Shown here: positions 1 to 11,682 of the stretch, one piece after another | Position numbering within the stretch: the stretch's first letter is position 1 | Layout of the letters: each line of letters starts with the position of its first letter | Origin: Oryzibacter oryziterrae | GTDB taxonomy: Bacteria; Pseudomonadota; Alphaproteobacteria; Rhizobiales; Pleomorphomonadaceae | Length of the DNA: 64,000 nucleotides | Assembly (NCBI RefSeq): GCF_021864535.1 | Contig: NZ_JAKJIC010000007.1 | Span: forward strand, 1-64,000 | Reading direction: 5' to 3' | Position numbers and translations under genes: made by a program | Notes under the pieces: generated by a model | What the model saw: only the letters and a program-made list of their open reading frames with translations | What the model was told of the DNA's origin: nothing | Databases searched by the model: none

Positions 1-337
1 GCAAACCAACCGATCAACTCATCGTCAATCACCGGTCAACAGCTCTCCGTCAGCGCTCCGTCGCCGCAGCGCCGCCGTCGATGAACGTGCTTATAGAAGG
101 CACACTCAGAACTGTCAACGAGGTTTTGTAAAAAAAAGCGCGTTCCGTGCATTTCTTTTGAAAAGCCCGGAAATCCGCCTGTTTTTCTGAGGGAAAATGC
201 GAATGTCAGATAAGGCAGCTTAGGAAAAGGCGGTTTTCCCGGCCCGAGCCGCAGGCGATGCCGGCAAAAAATCCGCAAGCAAATGCCGCGGCAGCCGGTT
301 ATGGTGAACAAACCGTAAATATGAGTGGATTCGCAGC
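1..337. other. Left-edge intergenic region, no gene seen
   Basis: I see no supportable gene here. The stretch is visibly less GC-rich than the genes, with an A-run near 130-137. A minus-strand open frame across 36-311 shows no domain, no hydrophobic segment and no convincing ribosome-binding site. It probably carries the rmuC promoter, but I cannot fix a -35/-10 pair. Confidence 0.5.
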
Positions 338-2023
338 TTGCTTGAGACCCTGAACGCCGCCTTCGCCACCAGCGAACCCCGCCTTCTCCTATCTTATGCC
401 GTCATCTTCGGCCTGATCATGCTCCTAGTGGGCGCCACGATCTGGCTGAGGGGGCATAATGCAACGCGCGAGGCTCTGGATGCCGCCGCAAGGGAAGAGC
501 TGGCCCGCCTGCAGGAGCAAGTCGGACGCCTTGAGAAGACCGAACGCGATCTCTCCGAACGCACCGAGCGGCTCTATGCCCTGCAATCGGAACAGGCCGC
601 ACTCAGGGCGACCTTGTCAGAGCGGGACAATGAAGCGCGGCGGCTGGAGCAGGATCTGGGAGAGGCGCGGGTCGGGCTCACCGATTTTCGCAGCCGCATG
701 GAGCAGGAGGTCAATGACCTCAAGGCCAGCCAGGCGGAACTGAGGGAAAGGCTAGCCTCGTCGACGGCCGACCATAGAGCCAAGGCGGACGAGGCCGAGC
801 AACTGCGGGCCGATCTCAAGCAGGTCCGCGACCAGCGCGATGACCTGCAGCGCGTGCTGGGCGAGGCGCGGGTGGCAATGACCGATCTCAAGTCCCGCGC
901 CGAGGAGGAGCGCCGCAGCCACGCCGAGAAGCTGGCCATGCTGCAGGAAGCCAAGGTGCAGCTGTCCGACCAGTTCAAGGCGCTGGCCAACGACATACTC
1001 GAGGAGAAGTCCAAGAGCTTTGCCGAGACCAATCGGGCGGCGCTGGGCGGCTTGCTGGAACCGCTGAAGACCCAGCTCGCCGATTTCAAGGGCAAGGTCG
1101 AGGAGGTCTATGTCAATGAAACCAAGGAGAGATCGGCGCTGGGCGAGCAGGTGCGCAATCTCATCAACCTCAATCAGCAGCTTTCCAAGGACGCCCATAA
1201 CCTGACCTCAGCCCTGCGCGGACAGGCAAAGACGCAGGGAAACTGGGGCGAACTCATCCTGGAGCGGGTACTGGAAGCGGCCGGCCTGACCAAGGGGCTG
1301 CATTACGAAACCCAGGAAAGCCACGCCCGCGAGGACGGCAGCCGCATCCAGCCCGACGTCGTCGTCAAGTTGCCGGGCGAGCGATTCCTGGTGATCGACT
1401 CCAAGGTGTCGCTGAACGCCTATGAGGATTTTGCCAACGAAGACAGCACGGAAGCCGAGAAGGAGGCCGCGCTTCGGCGGCATGTGGAGAGCCTCAAAGG
1501 CCATATCCGCGATCTCTCGGCCAAGAATTATCACGACATCCACGGCGTCTCCTCGCTGGACTTCGTGATCCTCTTCGTGCCGATCGAACCGGCCTTTCTC
1601 GTTGCAATCACACGGGAAACCGAGCTCTGGTACCAGGCCTGGACCAAGAACATCCTGCTGGTCAGCCCCTCCTCGCTCCTCTTCGTCGTGCGGACGGTCG
1701 CCCATCTGTGGCAGAAGGAACAGCAGACCCGCAATGCGCAGGATATCGCCCGGCGCGGGGCGGAACTCTATGACAAGCTGGTGGGATTCGTCGAAGATCT
1801 CGACAAGCTCGGGCGCGGCCTGCAGCTGGCCCAGGACAGCTACGAGAAGGCCTACTCCAAGTTCACCTCCGGCCGAGGCAATCTGATTCGCCAGGCGGAA
1901 ATGCTGAAATCACTGGGACTTAAGCCCTCCAAGCAGCTGGACCAGAGCCTTGTGGCCGAGGCCATGGAGGACGGCGAGATCGCCCTGCCCCCACCCGAGG
2001 ACAGTCAATCCACCTCGTCGTAA
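338..2023 (+). CDS. rmuC: DNA recombination protein RmuC
   Basis: RmuC family protein, known as a limiter of DNA inversions and rearrangements and predicted to contain a nuclease-like fold. The 561-residue product has one N-terminal membrane segment (about residues 17-37), a long charged coiled coil (about 45-240) and the RmuC domain (about 245-540) with the family block TQGNWGELILERVLEAAGL near residue 297. The start is a TTG at 338: the frame is closed upstream by a stop at 305 and has no ATG before the membrane helix, so TTG is the simplest choice, though no strong ribosome-binding site is visible. The last 19 bases overlap the convergent GFA-domain gene. Family assignment is firm; the start is less so. 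Confidence 0.93.
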   Translation: MLETLNAAFATSEPRLLLSYAVIFGLIMLLVGATIWLRGHNATREALDAAAREELARLQEQVGRLEKTERDLSERTERLYALQSEQAALRATLSERDNEARRLEQDLGEARVGLTDFRSRMEQEVNDLKASQAELRERLASSTADHRAKADEAEQLRADLKQVRDQRDDLQRVLGEARVAMTDLKSRAEEERRSHAEKLAMLQEAKVQLSDQFKALANDILEEKSKSFAETNRAALGGLLEPLKTQLADFKGKVEEVYVNETKERSALGEQVRNLINLNQQLSKDAHNLTSALRGQAKTQGNWGELILERVLEAAGLTKGLHYETQESHAREDGSRIQPDVVVKLPGERFLVIDSKVSLNAYEDFANEDSTEAEKEAALRRHVESLKGHIRDLSAKNYHDIHGVSSLDFVILFVPIEPAFLVAITRETELWYQAWTKNILLVSPSSLLFVVRTVAHLWQKEQQTRNAQDIARRGAELYDKLVGFVEDLDKLGRGLQLAQDSYEKAYSKFTSGRGNLIRQAEMLKSLGLKPSKQLDQSLVAEAMEDGEIALPPPEDSQSTSS

Positions 2024-2421
2024 GGGGGATCGGCGGGATAGCGGGGCAGGTCGTCGGAAAGGCAAAGCCAGCGCGGCCGCGAGCCATCCCAGCCATGGGC
2101 TGACAGGGTGACGGCGTCGGCATCGTCGAGACTGCCAACCGTGACACCGATGCTGTGACCGGCCGGATCGCTCATGAACAGCTGACCGCCGCAGCGGCCG
2201 CAAAAATGCCGCCAACCCTTTGACGACGATTGATATTTTGCCGGAACCCCACGCGTGAGGGCAAAGGCGGACGGCTTGACCTGCGCCCAGGCGACCGTGG
2301 CGCCGCCGGTGGATTTGCGACATGTGGCGCAATGACAGAGATCGACAACGGCTTCGCTCGCGTCAAACTCATAGCGGATGCTACCACACAGACAGCCGCC
2401 GGTGAGAACATGGCCCGTCAT
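2005..2421 (-). CDS. GFA/CENP-V domain zinc-binding protein
   Basis: Member of the glutathione-dependent formaldehyde-activating (GFA) / CENP-V superfamily: small zinc proteins, many of them of unknown substrate. The zinc ligands are visible as CLC (Cys10, Cys12), CHCATC (Cys29, Cys31, Cys34) and CGRC (Cys74, Cys77). At 138 residues the length is normal. Its ATG overlaps the arfB stop as TGATG, so it is probably translated by coupling from arfB in a two-gene operon. The family does not tell the reaction; true Gfa activity should not be assumed. Confidence 0.88.
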   Translation of the reverse strand: MTGHVLTGGCLCGSIRYEFDASEAVVDLCHCATCRKSTGGATVAWAQVKPSAFALTRGVPAKYQSSSKGWRHFCGRCGGQLFMSDPAGHSIGVTVGSLDDADAVTLSAHGWDGSRPRWLCLSDDLPRYPADPPYDEVD

Positions 2422-2843
2422 CAGTCGTCCATTCCCGGCGAGCGCCGGTCCTTCTTGACCGCGCCACGGCGCGACTTGGCGTCGACCCGGCGCACCTGGC
2501 TCGCCCGGGTGGGGCGGGTGGCGATGCGCGGACGCGGTGGCTCGACGGCGGCCTTGAGGATGCCGATCAACCGCTCAAGCGCGTCGGCGCGATTGCGCTC
2601 CTGCGTTCTATGTCGTTGGGCCTGAATGACAATTTCGCCAGCCTGCGTCAGGCGCGAACCGGCGATCCGGCTGGCGCGGACCTTGACCTCCCAGGGAATC
2701 CCCGAGGCATTGAGCAGGTCGTAGCGCAAGAGCACGGCACTGGCGACCTTGTTGACATTCTGCCCGCCGGGGCCGGAAGCCTGGATGAAGCTCTCGGAAA
2801 TCTCCCGTTCGTCGAGATGGATATGCGGCGCGATTTCAATCAT
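2421..2843 (-). CDS. arfB: Alternative ribosome-rescue factor ArfB (YaeJ-type peptidyl-tRNA hydrolase)
   Basis: Ribosome-rescue hydrolase that releases peptides from stalled ribosomes lacking a stop codon. The GGQ catalytic motif sits in SGPGGQNVNK, about 25 residues from the proposed start, and the C-terminal tail is rich in Arg/Lys, as needed to enter the empty mRNA channel. I start at the ATG at 2843 (MIEIAPHIHLDEREI) because this matches the usual ArfB N-terminus; a GTG at 2897 would add 18 residues. The gene is coupled to the GFA gene downstream (TGATG). It is shorter than RF1/RF2, lacking their codon-recognition domains. Confidence 0.9.
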   Translation of the reverse strand: MIEIAPHIHLDEREISESFIQASGPGGQNVNKVASAVLLRYDLLNASGIPWEVKVRASRIAGSRLTQAGEIVIQAQRHRTQERNRADALERLIGILKAAVEPPRPRIATRPTRASQVRRVDAKSRRGAVKKDRRSPGMDD

Positions 2844-3020
2844 GACCAGAGGATAATGCGCCAAATCGCCCAAGGAAAGGCCCGGCGCCAATGTCACGGA
2901 TATGGAACTTCAGCGCCGATCAGCCTGGCGCCAATGTCGCCCCTTCGTCGCAGCCCGCTTGAAAGCCCCGTAACCTTGCCCAAAACGGCAGCTCGCACTT
3001 TTGAATCCGGAGTGACTTCT

Positions 3021-3050
3021 TTCCAATCAGGTGATTCCACCTGATTGGAA
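3021..3050. repeat. Perfect 13-bp inverted repeat between divergent genes
   Basis: Arms 3021-3033 and 3038-3050 are exact reverse complements around a 4-base spacer. It lies between arfB (minus) and the PHP gene (plus). No T-tract follows on either strand, so it does not look like a terminator. It may be an operator or a copy of a dispersed intergenic palindrome. Confidence 0.7.
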
Positions 3051-3083
3051 AGCGCTCTAGAAGAGGGGCCGACGACCATACCG

Positions 3084-4196
3084 ATGCATCAGACGGAAAC
3101 GAGAATGCCTGATACGACTCCCGCCCTCGCCGCTCCAGATCGTGAAGGCCTCTGGCTGAAGGGCGACTGGCACATGCACTCGCGCCACTCCACCGATTCG
3201 TCCAACAACCCGATCGGCAAGATCATCGGCTTCGCCGAACGGGTGGGCTTCGACTATCTGGTGGTCACCGACCATGACATTCACGTCTGGGGCGACGTGG
3301 CGCACCACACCTGGGCCGACCCCGACTATCGTTCGGACAAGCTGCTGCTGTTCTATGGTGCCGAACTCACGGCGGCGCGCGGCCATATCAACATCATGGC
3401 GACCGCGCCCTATGACCATCAGGCCGTCTTCGATGCGCGCGACGCCCGCGACTGGGACCTGCTGGCGCTGAAGCGGCGGCTCGGGGTGCATTTCTCGGCC
3501 AACCACCCGAGCACCAAGAACCATTATGGCTATTCCTTCGATCTCGCCGATTCGGTGGAGATCTGGAACAGCTGCGTGTGGAGCAAGAATGTCCCTGGCC
3601 TCAGGATCTGGGACGACATGCTGCTGTCGGGCCGCATGCTCGGAGCCCGGGGCGGTTCTGATTCCCACCATGGCCTGCCGGACCGGCCGGAGCTGACAAC
3701 ACCGCAGTCGGTGGAAGCGAGCGCCAACTATGTGGGCACCCCGACCACCTGGGTGTTTGCCCGCGAGCGGACCGCCGCCGCCGCGCTCGAGGCTCTGGAG
3801 CGGGGCCGCGCCTCGGTGAGCGCCAATCCCTACAATCCGCGCGTCGAGCTTTGGGCGGACGCCGATGGCGACGGGGTGATGGAACTGATGATGGGCGACA
3901 ACGCCCTTGCCACCGGCAAGCCGGTCACCTTCGAGGTGCGCCTTGTGGGCGGCTATCGGGGCATGCGCTACAAGGTGAAGGTGGTGAAGAACCGGGACGC
4001 CTTCGCGAGCTTCGAAATCGAAGGCGACAGCCTCCGCTTCTCGGACACGCCCGAGGCCGGCGGGCGAAGCTATTACCGCGTCGAGATCGAAGGACCGCAG
4101 ACGCCCTATCCCGAGGTGCCCTACTCCATGGCCCAGAGCGGCAACATGGTGGCCCTCAGCAACCCGATCTATTTCGGCTACGACGAGAGCTTCTGA
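3084..4196 (+). CDS. PHP-domain metal-dependent phosphoesterase
   Basis: Polymerase and histidinol phosphatase (PHP) family protein. Metal-ligand motifs appear in order: GDWHMHS near residue 30, VTDHDIH near 65, GAEL near 95, an NHPS block near 145, and GGSDSHH near 190. The C-terminal third is beta-rich and is not part of the PHP core; it may sense ligand or pack on the barrel. Start choice lies between ATG 3084 and ATG 3105; the latter has a GGAAACGAGA stretch before it, so it is a real alternative. A TTG at 3045 is unlikely because it lies inside the upstream palindrome. Substrate unknown. Confidence 0.85.
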   Translation: MHQTETRMPDTTPALAAPDREGLWLKGDWHMHSRHSTDSSNNPIGKIIGFAERVGFDYLVVTDHDIHVWGDVAHHTWADPDYRSDKLLLFYGAELTAARGHINIMATAPYDHQAVFDARDARDWDLLALKRRLGVHFSANHPSTKNHYGYSFDLADSVEIWNSCVWSKNVPGLRIWDDMLLSGRMLGARGGSDSHHGLPDRPELTTPQSVEASANYVGTPTTWVFARERTAAAALEALERGRASVSANPYNPRVELWADADGDGVMELMMGDNALATGKPVTFEVRLVGGYRGMRYKVKVVKNRDAFASFEIEGDSLRFSDTPEAGGRSYYRVEIEGPQTPYPEVPYSMAQSGNMVALSNPIYFGYDESF

Positions 4197-4476
4197 GGCG
4201 ATAGGCAGACAGCAAGAAGGCCAACCGTGGCATTTGCGGCCCAAATATACGCGATTGGTCGGTCCGAAGGCTCTTGTCCGGCAGGGCGCGCGCGGCCGGT
4301 GGCTGCCCTGACGGCGAGGCCGGAGAAGCTGCCATCCCGTCCGGAGGCAAGCTGACGTGCGATGGCCGCCGGCGAGGACGTGACAGGACCGCCCATGCGG
4401 AACCGGTCACAGTCCCTCGACGGGGCTGCCGTGTCGTGCTGATGGGTGTGCTGGCGATGCCGAGAAGGGCGTCAGG

Positions 4477-4698
4477 TCACACCGGCGAGCGGCGAATGGT
4501 CTTGATCTCGCCCATGGGGCGGCCAGACTGTTCGGCGATCTGCCGGTCCTGAGCTTCCAGCGCTGCGCGAGCCGGTTCGTCGCCATCGAGTCCATCAAGG
4601 ATCTCGCGGGGGACGCGGCGGTTCGACCGCTGGCTGCCGTCGTCATAGACGACATCGAAGAGCACAAATTCGCTTTTCGCCGAGGGTTTGCGGGCCAC
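4477..4698 (-). CDS. Small conserved-looking hypothetical protein downstream of rpsU
   Basis: A 73-residue acidic/basic mixed soluble protein with no signal peptide or membrane segment; no family recognised. I start at GTG 4698 because GGAGAG stands seven bases before it; a TTG at 4713 would overlap the terminator T-run. It follows rpsU on the same strand, but a strong intrinsic terminator (4712-4746) stands between, with its T-tract abutting this gene's ribosome-binding site, so its expression probably depends on read-through or on terminator control. The Asp-rich VVYDDGSQRSNRR segment looks structured. Function unknown. Confidence 0.7.
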   Translation of the reverse strand: MARKPSAKSEFVLFDVVYDDGSQRSNRRVPREILDGLDGDEPARAALEAQDRQIAEQSGRPMGEIKTIRRSPV

Positions 4699-4711
4699 GA
4701 TGTAGCTCTCC

Positions 4712-4746
4712 AAAAAGGCTGCGGCGCGCGGAGATCACCGCGCGCC
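4712..4746 (-). terminator. Intrinsic terminator after rpsU
   Basis: On the minus strand a perfect 9-bp GC stem (4738-4746 with 4723-4731, six-base loop) is followed within six bases by five T. It sits 9 bases after the rpsU stop and directly before the ribosome-binding site of the next gene. Confidence 0.8.
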
Positions 4747-4755
4747 TGCAGAAGA

Positions 4756-5031
4756 TCACGCTTCGCTTTCGACCGCCACGGCGGCAGGACGCTGGCGAAC
4801 CGGACCCTGCTTACGCTTGGGCATCGGCAGCAGGCCTTCGCGCTGCGCCTTCTTGCGCGCCATCTTGCGGGCGCGGCTGACAGCCTCGGCCTTCTCGCGA
4901 ACGCGCTTTTCCGACGGCTTCTCATAAGCGCGACGCTGCTTCATTTCGCGGAAGACGCCTTCACGCTGCAATTTCTTCTTGAGGGCGCGAAGCGCCTGTT
5001 CGACGTTGTTGTCGCGAACCAATACCTGCAC
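4756..5031 (-). CDS. rpsU: 30S ribosomal protein S21
   Basis: Small ribosomal subunit protein bS21, needed near the 3' end of 16S rRNA for initiation. The sequence [19 protein letters not shown] and the [20 protein letters not shown] block are typical. I start at GTG 5031, giving 91 residues beginning QVLVRD after the initiator, as is usual for the rhizobial protein; the open frame extends to 5067 but the extra 12 residues do not fit the family. The long basic C-terminal tail with an Ala-rich end is usual in Alphaproteobacteria. A terminator follows at once. Confidence 0.93.
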   Translation of the reverse strand: MQVLVRDNNVEQALRALKKKLQREGVFREMKQRRAYEKPSEKRVREKAEAVSRARKMARKKAQREGLLPMPKRKQGPVRQRPAAVAVESEA

Positions 5032-5708
5032 GGGATGTCCGATCAGCTGCCGATAAAGTGGGCGCACCGCGCCGGCAAGCGCGGTAACGAAGGGTGACGG
5101 CCCTGTTCCTGCAACGTCGGCACTACGCTGCGGGAACGAAAACCAATTGGGGCGGCAAACCCAAGCCTGCCGCCTCGCGGCGCCTCCTATAGGGCAAAAT
5201 GACCGCGATGACCAGTATCACCATGCAAAATGCCGACGATTTTATCGGGACCAGCGGATTTTGGCGCAAAGGCGGCCGGTTTGGCCTCGACGGCCCGCGC
5301 AGGAACCTAGCAATAGCTCCGAGTGCAGGAACCTCTCAAGAGTTGCACATCTCAGGATGAGTATTAAAAACACCCGGCAAATCAATCGATTGAAGTTCCC
5401 GCCTCCGCATTGCGGCCCCCGACGGCCAAAACAGCATCCACAAATGCCGCGGAGAGGAAATGATGTAATCAAGTCAAAATGATAGCATGGTGCGCTGCAA
5501 AACGAAATTTGTTCAAATTCTACCCGTAGAATTCGCAATATCCATCATTTGTTAAGCATGCAATCGCACCTTCCTCCCAGACCTTGCGGCTTGCGGCATC
5601 ATTTTGCCGCGGGGCCGGATGGCAACACGCTCCTCTCGACGAGGCTGCACCGGGATCATTGCCCCGAACGACCATCGGGGACGAACAGCACAAAGAATAG
5701 GGTTGGGA
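5032..5708. other. Intergenic region between rpsU and a chemoreceptor gene
   Basis: About 680 bases without a gene I can support. The two flanking genes are divergent, so it should hold both promoters. An AT-rich patch lies at about 5490-5560. Open frames here on either strand (5147-5482, 5242-5538) have no domain or good start signal. Confidence 0.5.
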
Positions 5709-8096
5709 ATGAAGCTCAAGGCCTTTGCCCCCAAGGGATCGATCTCCTTCAAGATCAGTGCCGGCCTGTTCTCGCTGGCAATGCTTGCAGCTGTTGTCGG
5801 AGGTGTCGGCTATTACGGCCTGAACCGACTGGGCGTCGCCGTGAGCCTGACAGGTCAGTCCGCCGGCATTCTCTCGGAGGTCAATGACGCCGTCGACGCG
5901 GTCAACGAGTTCATCCAATGGCGCGAGGACGCATCCATCGAGCGGGCGGAGAAGAGCCTCAATGTGGTCGAGGACGATCTCAAGCGCCTGGGACAATCCG
6001 ACGGCACCTCGCTTGAGCAAGCCCAGCGGGCCATCGCCTCCTTCCATCAGGCAATCTCGGCGTTGAAGGCAGGTTCCGACAAGATCACCCAGGCCGCCGC
6101 CGACATGGACAAGACCGGCGCGGCGCTGCTGGACACGGCGGGAAAGCTGCAGACGGATGCCAAGTCGAAGGCCTCTGACCAGAGTTCGGTAGCCGAGACG
6201 CAGCAGACCAACGCGCTGGAAGCCGCGCAATTCCAGTCACTGGCCTTCCAGGCGCAGGGGCTGGCCGCGCAGGCGTCATCGCAGCTGGCCGCCTATGCCA
6301 ACAGCAAGGCCCCCGCGACGCTGGCCGCCGCCCGCGCCAATGCCACAAAGGCCGGCACCACCGTGGCGCAGATCAGCGGCTTTGGCAGTTCCTATGTGCT
6401 GACGACGCAGTTGCAGGACGTCTCGACCAAGGTCAGCAAGCTGACCAATATCCTGGCGCAGCTCGACAAGGCCTCGGACCAGGCGGAGATCGACCGCCTG
6501 CGCACGGACGCCCTCGGCGCCATCGACACCTTTGTTGCGGCCACCGACACCATCGTCAAGGCCTCCGCCGAGCTGGTAACCACCGCCGGCAAGCAGGCCG
6601 AGGACGCCAGCAACGCCGCACGCAGTGCCAACAAGCTGTTCGCGGCGGGCATCACGCTCGGCGACAATGTCGACGCCCTGACCATCAAGGCCGATCGCTA
6701 CCGCATGGACCCCAGTGACGAGACCGCCAAGGTCGTGCAGGATCTGGTCGCCGCCGCCGAGAAGACCGCCCAGAAGATCGTCAAGCTGGGAGCCCCCGAC
6801 CCGACTGCCGACATCGAGAGCTTCAAGACCGCCTTCAGCACCCTGATGTCCGGCACCCGCGCCTTCCTGATGGCGCGCGACTCGGCCGTGGCCCAGGCCA
6901 AGGCCGTGGTTGCCGCTGTGAGTTCCATCAGCAAGCTGCAGTCCGATCTGGCGTCGAAGAGCCACGATTCGGCGTCGCTGGCCATGGTGGCCGCCATCGT
7001 TCTGGCGCTGGCCTTTGCCTTCGTCGTCGGCTTCGGCCTCACCCATCTGATCACCCGGCCGATCGTGTCGCTGACCGACGCCATGCGCCGCCTCGCCAAT
7101 GGCGACACGGAAGTGCACCTGGGCGGCCATGGCCGCAGCGACGAGATCGGCGACATGCTGGGCGCCGTGCGCGTCTTCCGCGACAATGCCATCGAGCGGC
7201 GGCGCCTTACCAGCGAGAGCGAAGCCGAACAGCAGAAGCGCATCGCCCGCCAGCAGGCGATCGAGGGCCTGATCGAACGGTTCCGCAGCGACATCGCCGG
7301 CACGATCACCGCCGTCGCCGGCAATGCCGGGCAGATGGAGAAGACCGCCCAATCGCTGGCCACCATTGCCGAGGAAGCCAATCGCCGCTCGGTGGTGGCA
7401 GCCGACGCCTCCGGCCAGGCGAGCAGCAGCGTTCAGACGGTGGCCGTTGCCGCCGAGGAGCTGACGGCCTCCATCTCGGAGATCACCCGCCAGACAGAGA
7501 ACGCCACCAAGGTGGCGCGGCAGGCGACCGTGGAAGCGCACAAGACCGACACCACCATTTCCAGCCTCTCCACGTCGGCCGAGCGCATCGGCGACGTGAT
7601 CTCGCTGATCCGCGCCATTGCCGAGCAGACCAACCTGCTCGCGCTCAACGCCACCATCGAGGCGGCGCGTGCCGGCGAGGCGGGCAAGGGTTTTGCGGTG
7701 GTCGCCGGCGAGGTGAAGAGTCTGGCCAGCCAGACGGCCAGGGCGACGGAAGAGATCGCCTCGCAGATCGCCGAGATCCAGCGCGCCACCGATCTTGCCG
7801 TCGGCGCCATCCGCTCGATCGCCTCGACCATGGAACAGGTGGATCACACCACCAACGTCATCTCGACAGCCGTCAGCCATCAGGGCGCGGCCACGGCCGA
7901 CATTTCCGCCAACGCGCACAGAGCCGCCAACGGCACGCGCTCGGCCGCCGAGGAATCCGACGCGCTGACCCGCGTCGTCGGCGACACCCGGCAATCGGCC
8001 ATCCACGTGCTCTCGGTCTCCAACGACCTCAACGATCAGGCCGCCCGCCTGCGCGAGACGGTGGAACGCTTCATCGGCTCCGTCATGGCGGCGTGA
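5709..8096 (+). CDS. Methyl-accepting chemotaxis protein with large periplasmic helical sensor
   Basis: Transmembrane chemoreceptor that would signal to CheA/CheW. From ATG 5709 (795 residues): membrane helix about 14-36; a long periplasmic, all-helical Ala-rich region of about 385 residues that resembles the helical bimodular (HBM) sensor class; membrane helix about 422-444; HAMP about 445-498; signalling domain about 560-790. The conserved hairpin tip [20 protein letters not shown] is near residue 637. There is no C-terminal CheR/CheB pentapeptide. The open frame reaches back to 5604, but those 35 residues are polar and precede the natural N-terminus. No other chemotaxis gene is adjacent. 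A strong terminator follows. Ligand unknown. Confidence 0.92.
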   Translation: MKLKAFAPKGSISFKISAGLFSLAMLAAVVGGVGYYGLNRLGVAVSLTGQSAGILSEVNDAVDAVNEFIQWREDASIERAEKSLNVVEDDLKRLGQSDGTSLEQAQRAIASFHQAISALKAGSDKITQAAADMDKTGAALLDTAGKLQTDAKSKASDQSSVAETQQTNALEAAQFQSLAFQAQGLAAQASSQLAAYANSKAPATLAAARANATKAGTTVAQISGFGSSYVLTTQLQDVSTKVSKLTNILAQLDKASDQAEIDRLRTDALGAIDTFVAATDTIVKASAELVTTAGKQAEDASNAARSANKLFAAGITLGDNVDALTIKADRYRMDPSDETAKVVQDLVAAAEKTAQKIVKLGAPDPTADIESFKTAFSTLMSGTRAFLMARDSAVAQAKAVVAAVSSISKLQSDLASKSHDSASLAMVAAIVLALAFAFVVGFGLTHLITRPIVSLTDAMRRLANGDTEVHLGGHGRSDEIGDMLGAVRVFRDNAIERRRLTSESEAEQQKRIARQQAIEGLIERFRSDIAGTITAVAGNAGQMEKTAQSLATIAEEANRRSVVAADASGQASSSVQTVAVAAEELTASISEITRQTENATKVARQATVEAHKTDTTISSLSTSAERIGDVISLIRAIAEQTNLLALNATIEAARAGEAGKGFAVVAGEVKSLASQTARATEEIASQIAEIQRATDLAVGAIRSIASTMEQVDHTTNVISTAVSHQGAATADISANAHRAANGTRSAAEESDALTRVVGDTRQSAIHVLSVSNDLNDQAARLRETVERFIGSVMAA

Positions 8097-8116
8097 GGGA
8101 GAGGACAGACACGACA

Positions 8117-8159
8117 AGGGGCTCGCCGGCGAACAGGCCGACGAGCCCCTGCCCTTTTT
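8117..8159 (+). terminator. Intrinsic terminator after the chemoreceptor gene
   Basis: A 9-bp stem (8117-8125 with 8142-8150), extended by four more inner pairs across one mismatch, is followed by GCCC and five T. It ends the chemoreceptor transcript. Confidence 0.85.
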
Positions 8160-8203
8160 ATGAGCCGGATGAAGCAAAGGCGGAGGGTACTCAGCCGCTG
8201 CGT

Positions 8204-8371
8204 TCAGTGATCGGTCCACCAGACCGAGCCGCCCTCGCAGGCCACCGTCATGAAATGCCAGCGCCCGGGCTGGTCGACGCAGCCGCGCGCATTGAGGCCA
8301 TTGAACACTGCGGCAAGGACAATGCCGGCAATGACGACGCCAGCGACCACAAGGCCGTCTCGTACGCGCAT
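8204..8371 (-). CDS. Small single-pass membrane protein (55 aa)
   Basis: A short gene read directly from the minus strand. ATG at 8371 is preceded by GAGGGGG about seven bases upstream, a good ribosome-binding site, and the frame runs 55 codons to TGA at 8204. The product has a short basic N-terminus (MRVRDG), a hydrophobic helix of about 20 residues (VVAGVVIAGIVLAAVF), and a soluble tail with two Cys and several aromatic residues, ending CEGGSVWWTDH. The tail would face the periplasm if the positive-inside rule holds. It lies downstream of clpB on the same strand (clpB stop at 8449). No family recognised; the good start signal and clean topology argue it is real. Confidence 0.65.
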   Translation of the reverse strand: MRVRDGLVVAGVVIAGIVLAAVFNGLNARGCVDQPGRWHFMTVACEGGSVWWTDH

Positions 8372-8448
8372 GCCGTCACCCCCTCACCACGTTTGCGCCG
8401 GAGGCACCTTGCCAGGCGCCTCCTTGCGCATGCCACTCCAAAGGACGA

Positions 8449-11046
<2,598 letters not shown>

Positions 11047-11126
11047 GGGTCTGACATCCTTTTCCGCAGCCCGTCTCCCGCCGTCCGAAGCCCGGAGGAA
11101 AACGTCCTGGACATCAGGGGATAATC

Positions 11127-11155
11127 CCCGTCGGCCCCAATATGGGGGCGACGGG
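11127..11155 (-). promoter_or_regulatory. Imperfect dyad with an RpoH-like -10 upstream of clpB
   Basis: A 13-bp stem with one mismatch and a three-base loop lies about 80 bases before the clpB start. Read on the minus strand it contains CCCCCATA, which resembles the alphaproteobacterial sigma-32 -10 element, and CTTTTC at 11163-11168 could be a weak -35 at about 17 bases. No T-run follows, so it is not a normal terminator for the DUF2147 gene. Assignment as a heat-shock promoter is inference. Confidence 0.3.
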
Positions 11156-11241
11156 CCCGAAGGAAAAGAGGCGCCTTCCGACGAATTCCACCACACGGTC
11201 CAATGTGCAGGGACGAGGACCGCATGACGTTGAGATTGCGC

Positions 11242-11634
11242 CTATTTCAGGCGCGTCCAGTGCTGGGTGCCGCAGAAGATCGTGTAGGCACAACCGCGCA
11301 GGGTCAACCGATCGGCGCCGTCGAGCGACGCCAGTCCGCGATAGACACGGCCGCTGACCGGGTCCTTGAGCGACCCCGCATAACCACCGCTGCCAGGTGA
11401 AAGATCGTCGGCAATCACCGTGCCGGCAAAGGGACTGTCGATCAGGCGAATGCAGAACACGCGGCCGCAGGCATAGAGCGCCGCCGAAGCCCCCGATTCG
11501 GTCTTCCACACACCCTCGATCGGCGCCGCCCGAACAGGGCCACTCCACCATAGCGCCGTCAACAGAAGGACAGGCGCGAAAAACCTTGAGACCACTTCCC
11601 CCAAAGCCTCCAGCTCCTGCATGCCCTCCAACAT
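11242..11634 (-). CDS. DUF2147-like secreted protein
   Basis: Small periplasmic protein with a signal sequence (hydrophobic FFAPVLLLTALWW, likely cleavage after VRA) followed by PIEGVWKTESGASAALYACG, the opening typical of DUF2147 proteins, and ending RGCAYTIFCGTQHWTRLK, close to the DUF2147 end (GxTQxWTR). The mature part is about 90 residues, shorter than most members, and has four Cys (about residues 56, 61, 115 and 121 of the long form) that could form disulfides. Start uncertain: ATG 11634, ATG 11622 or a GTG near 11595 directly before the signal peptide. It lies between DUF4167 and clpB on the same strand. Function unknown. Confidence 0.75.
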   Translation of the reverse strand: MLEGMQELEALGEVVSRFFAPVLLLTALWWSGPVRAAPIEGVWKTESGASAALYACGRVFCIRLIDSPFAGTVIADDLSPGSGGYAGSLKDPVSGRVYRGLASLDGADRLTLRGCAYTIFCGTQHWTRLK

Positions 11635-11636
11635 GC

Positions 11637-11666
11637 AAAAGCCCCCGCCGGTCTCCCGGCGGGGGC
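11637..11666 (-). terminator. Intrinsic terminator after the DUF4167 gene
   Basis: Perfect 11-bp GC stem (11641-11651 with 11656-11666, four-base loop) followed on the minus strand by four T. It separates the DUF4167 gene from the DUF2147 gene, whose first possible ATG lies three bases beyond it. Confidence 0.85.
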
Positions 11667-11682
11667 TGAAACAACGATCGAA

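Noticed and set aside
36-311. 91-codon minus-strand frame at the left edge
   Set aside because: No ribosome-binding site, odd composition and no family.
4407-4925. 172-codon minus-strand frame over rpsU and its downstream gene
   Set aside because: Different frame from rpsU, Arg/Ser-rich shadow sequence.
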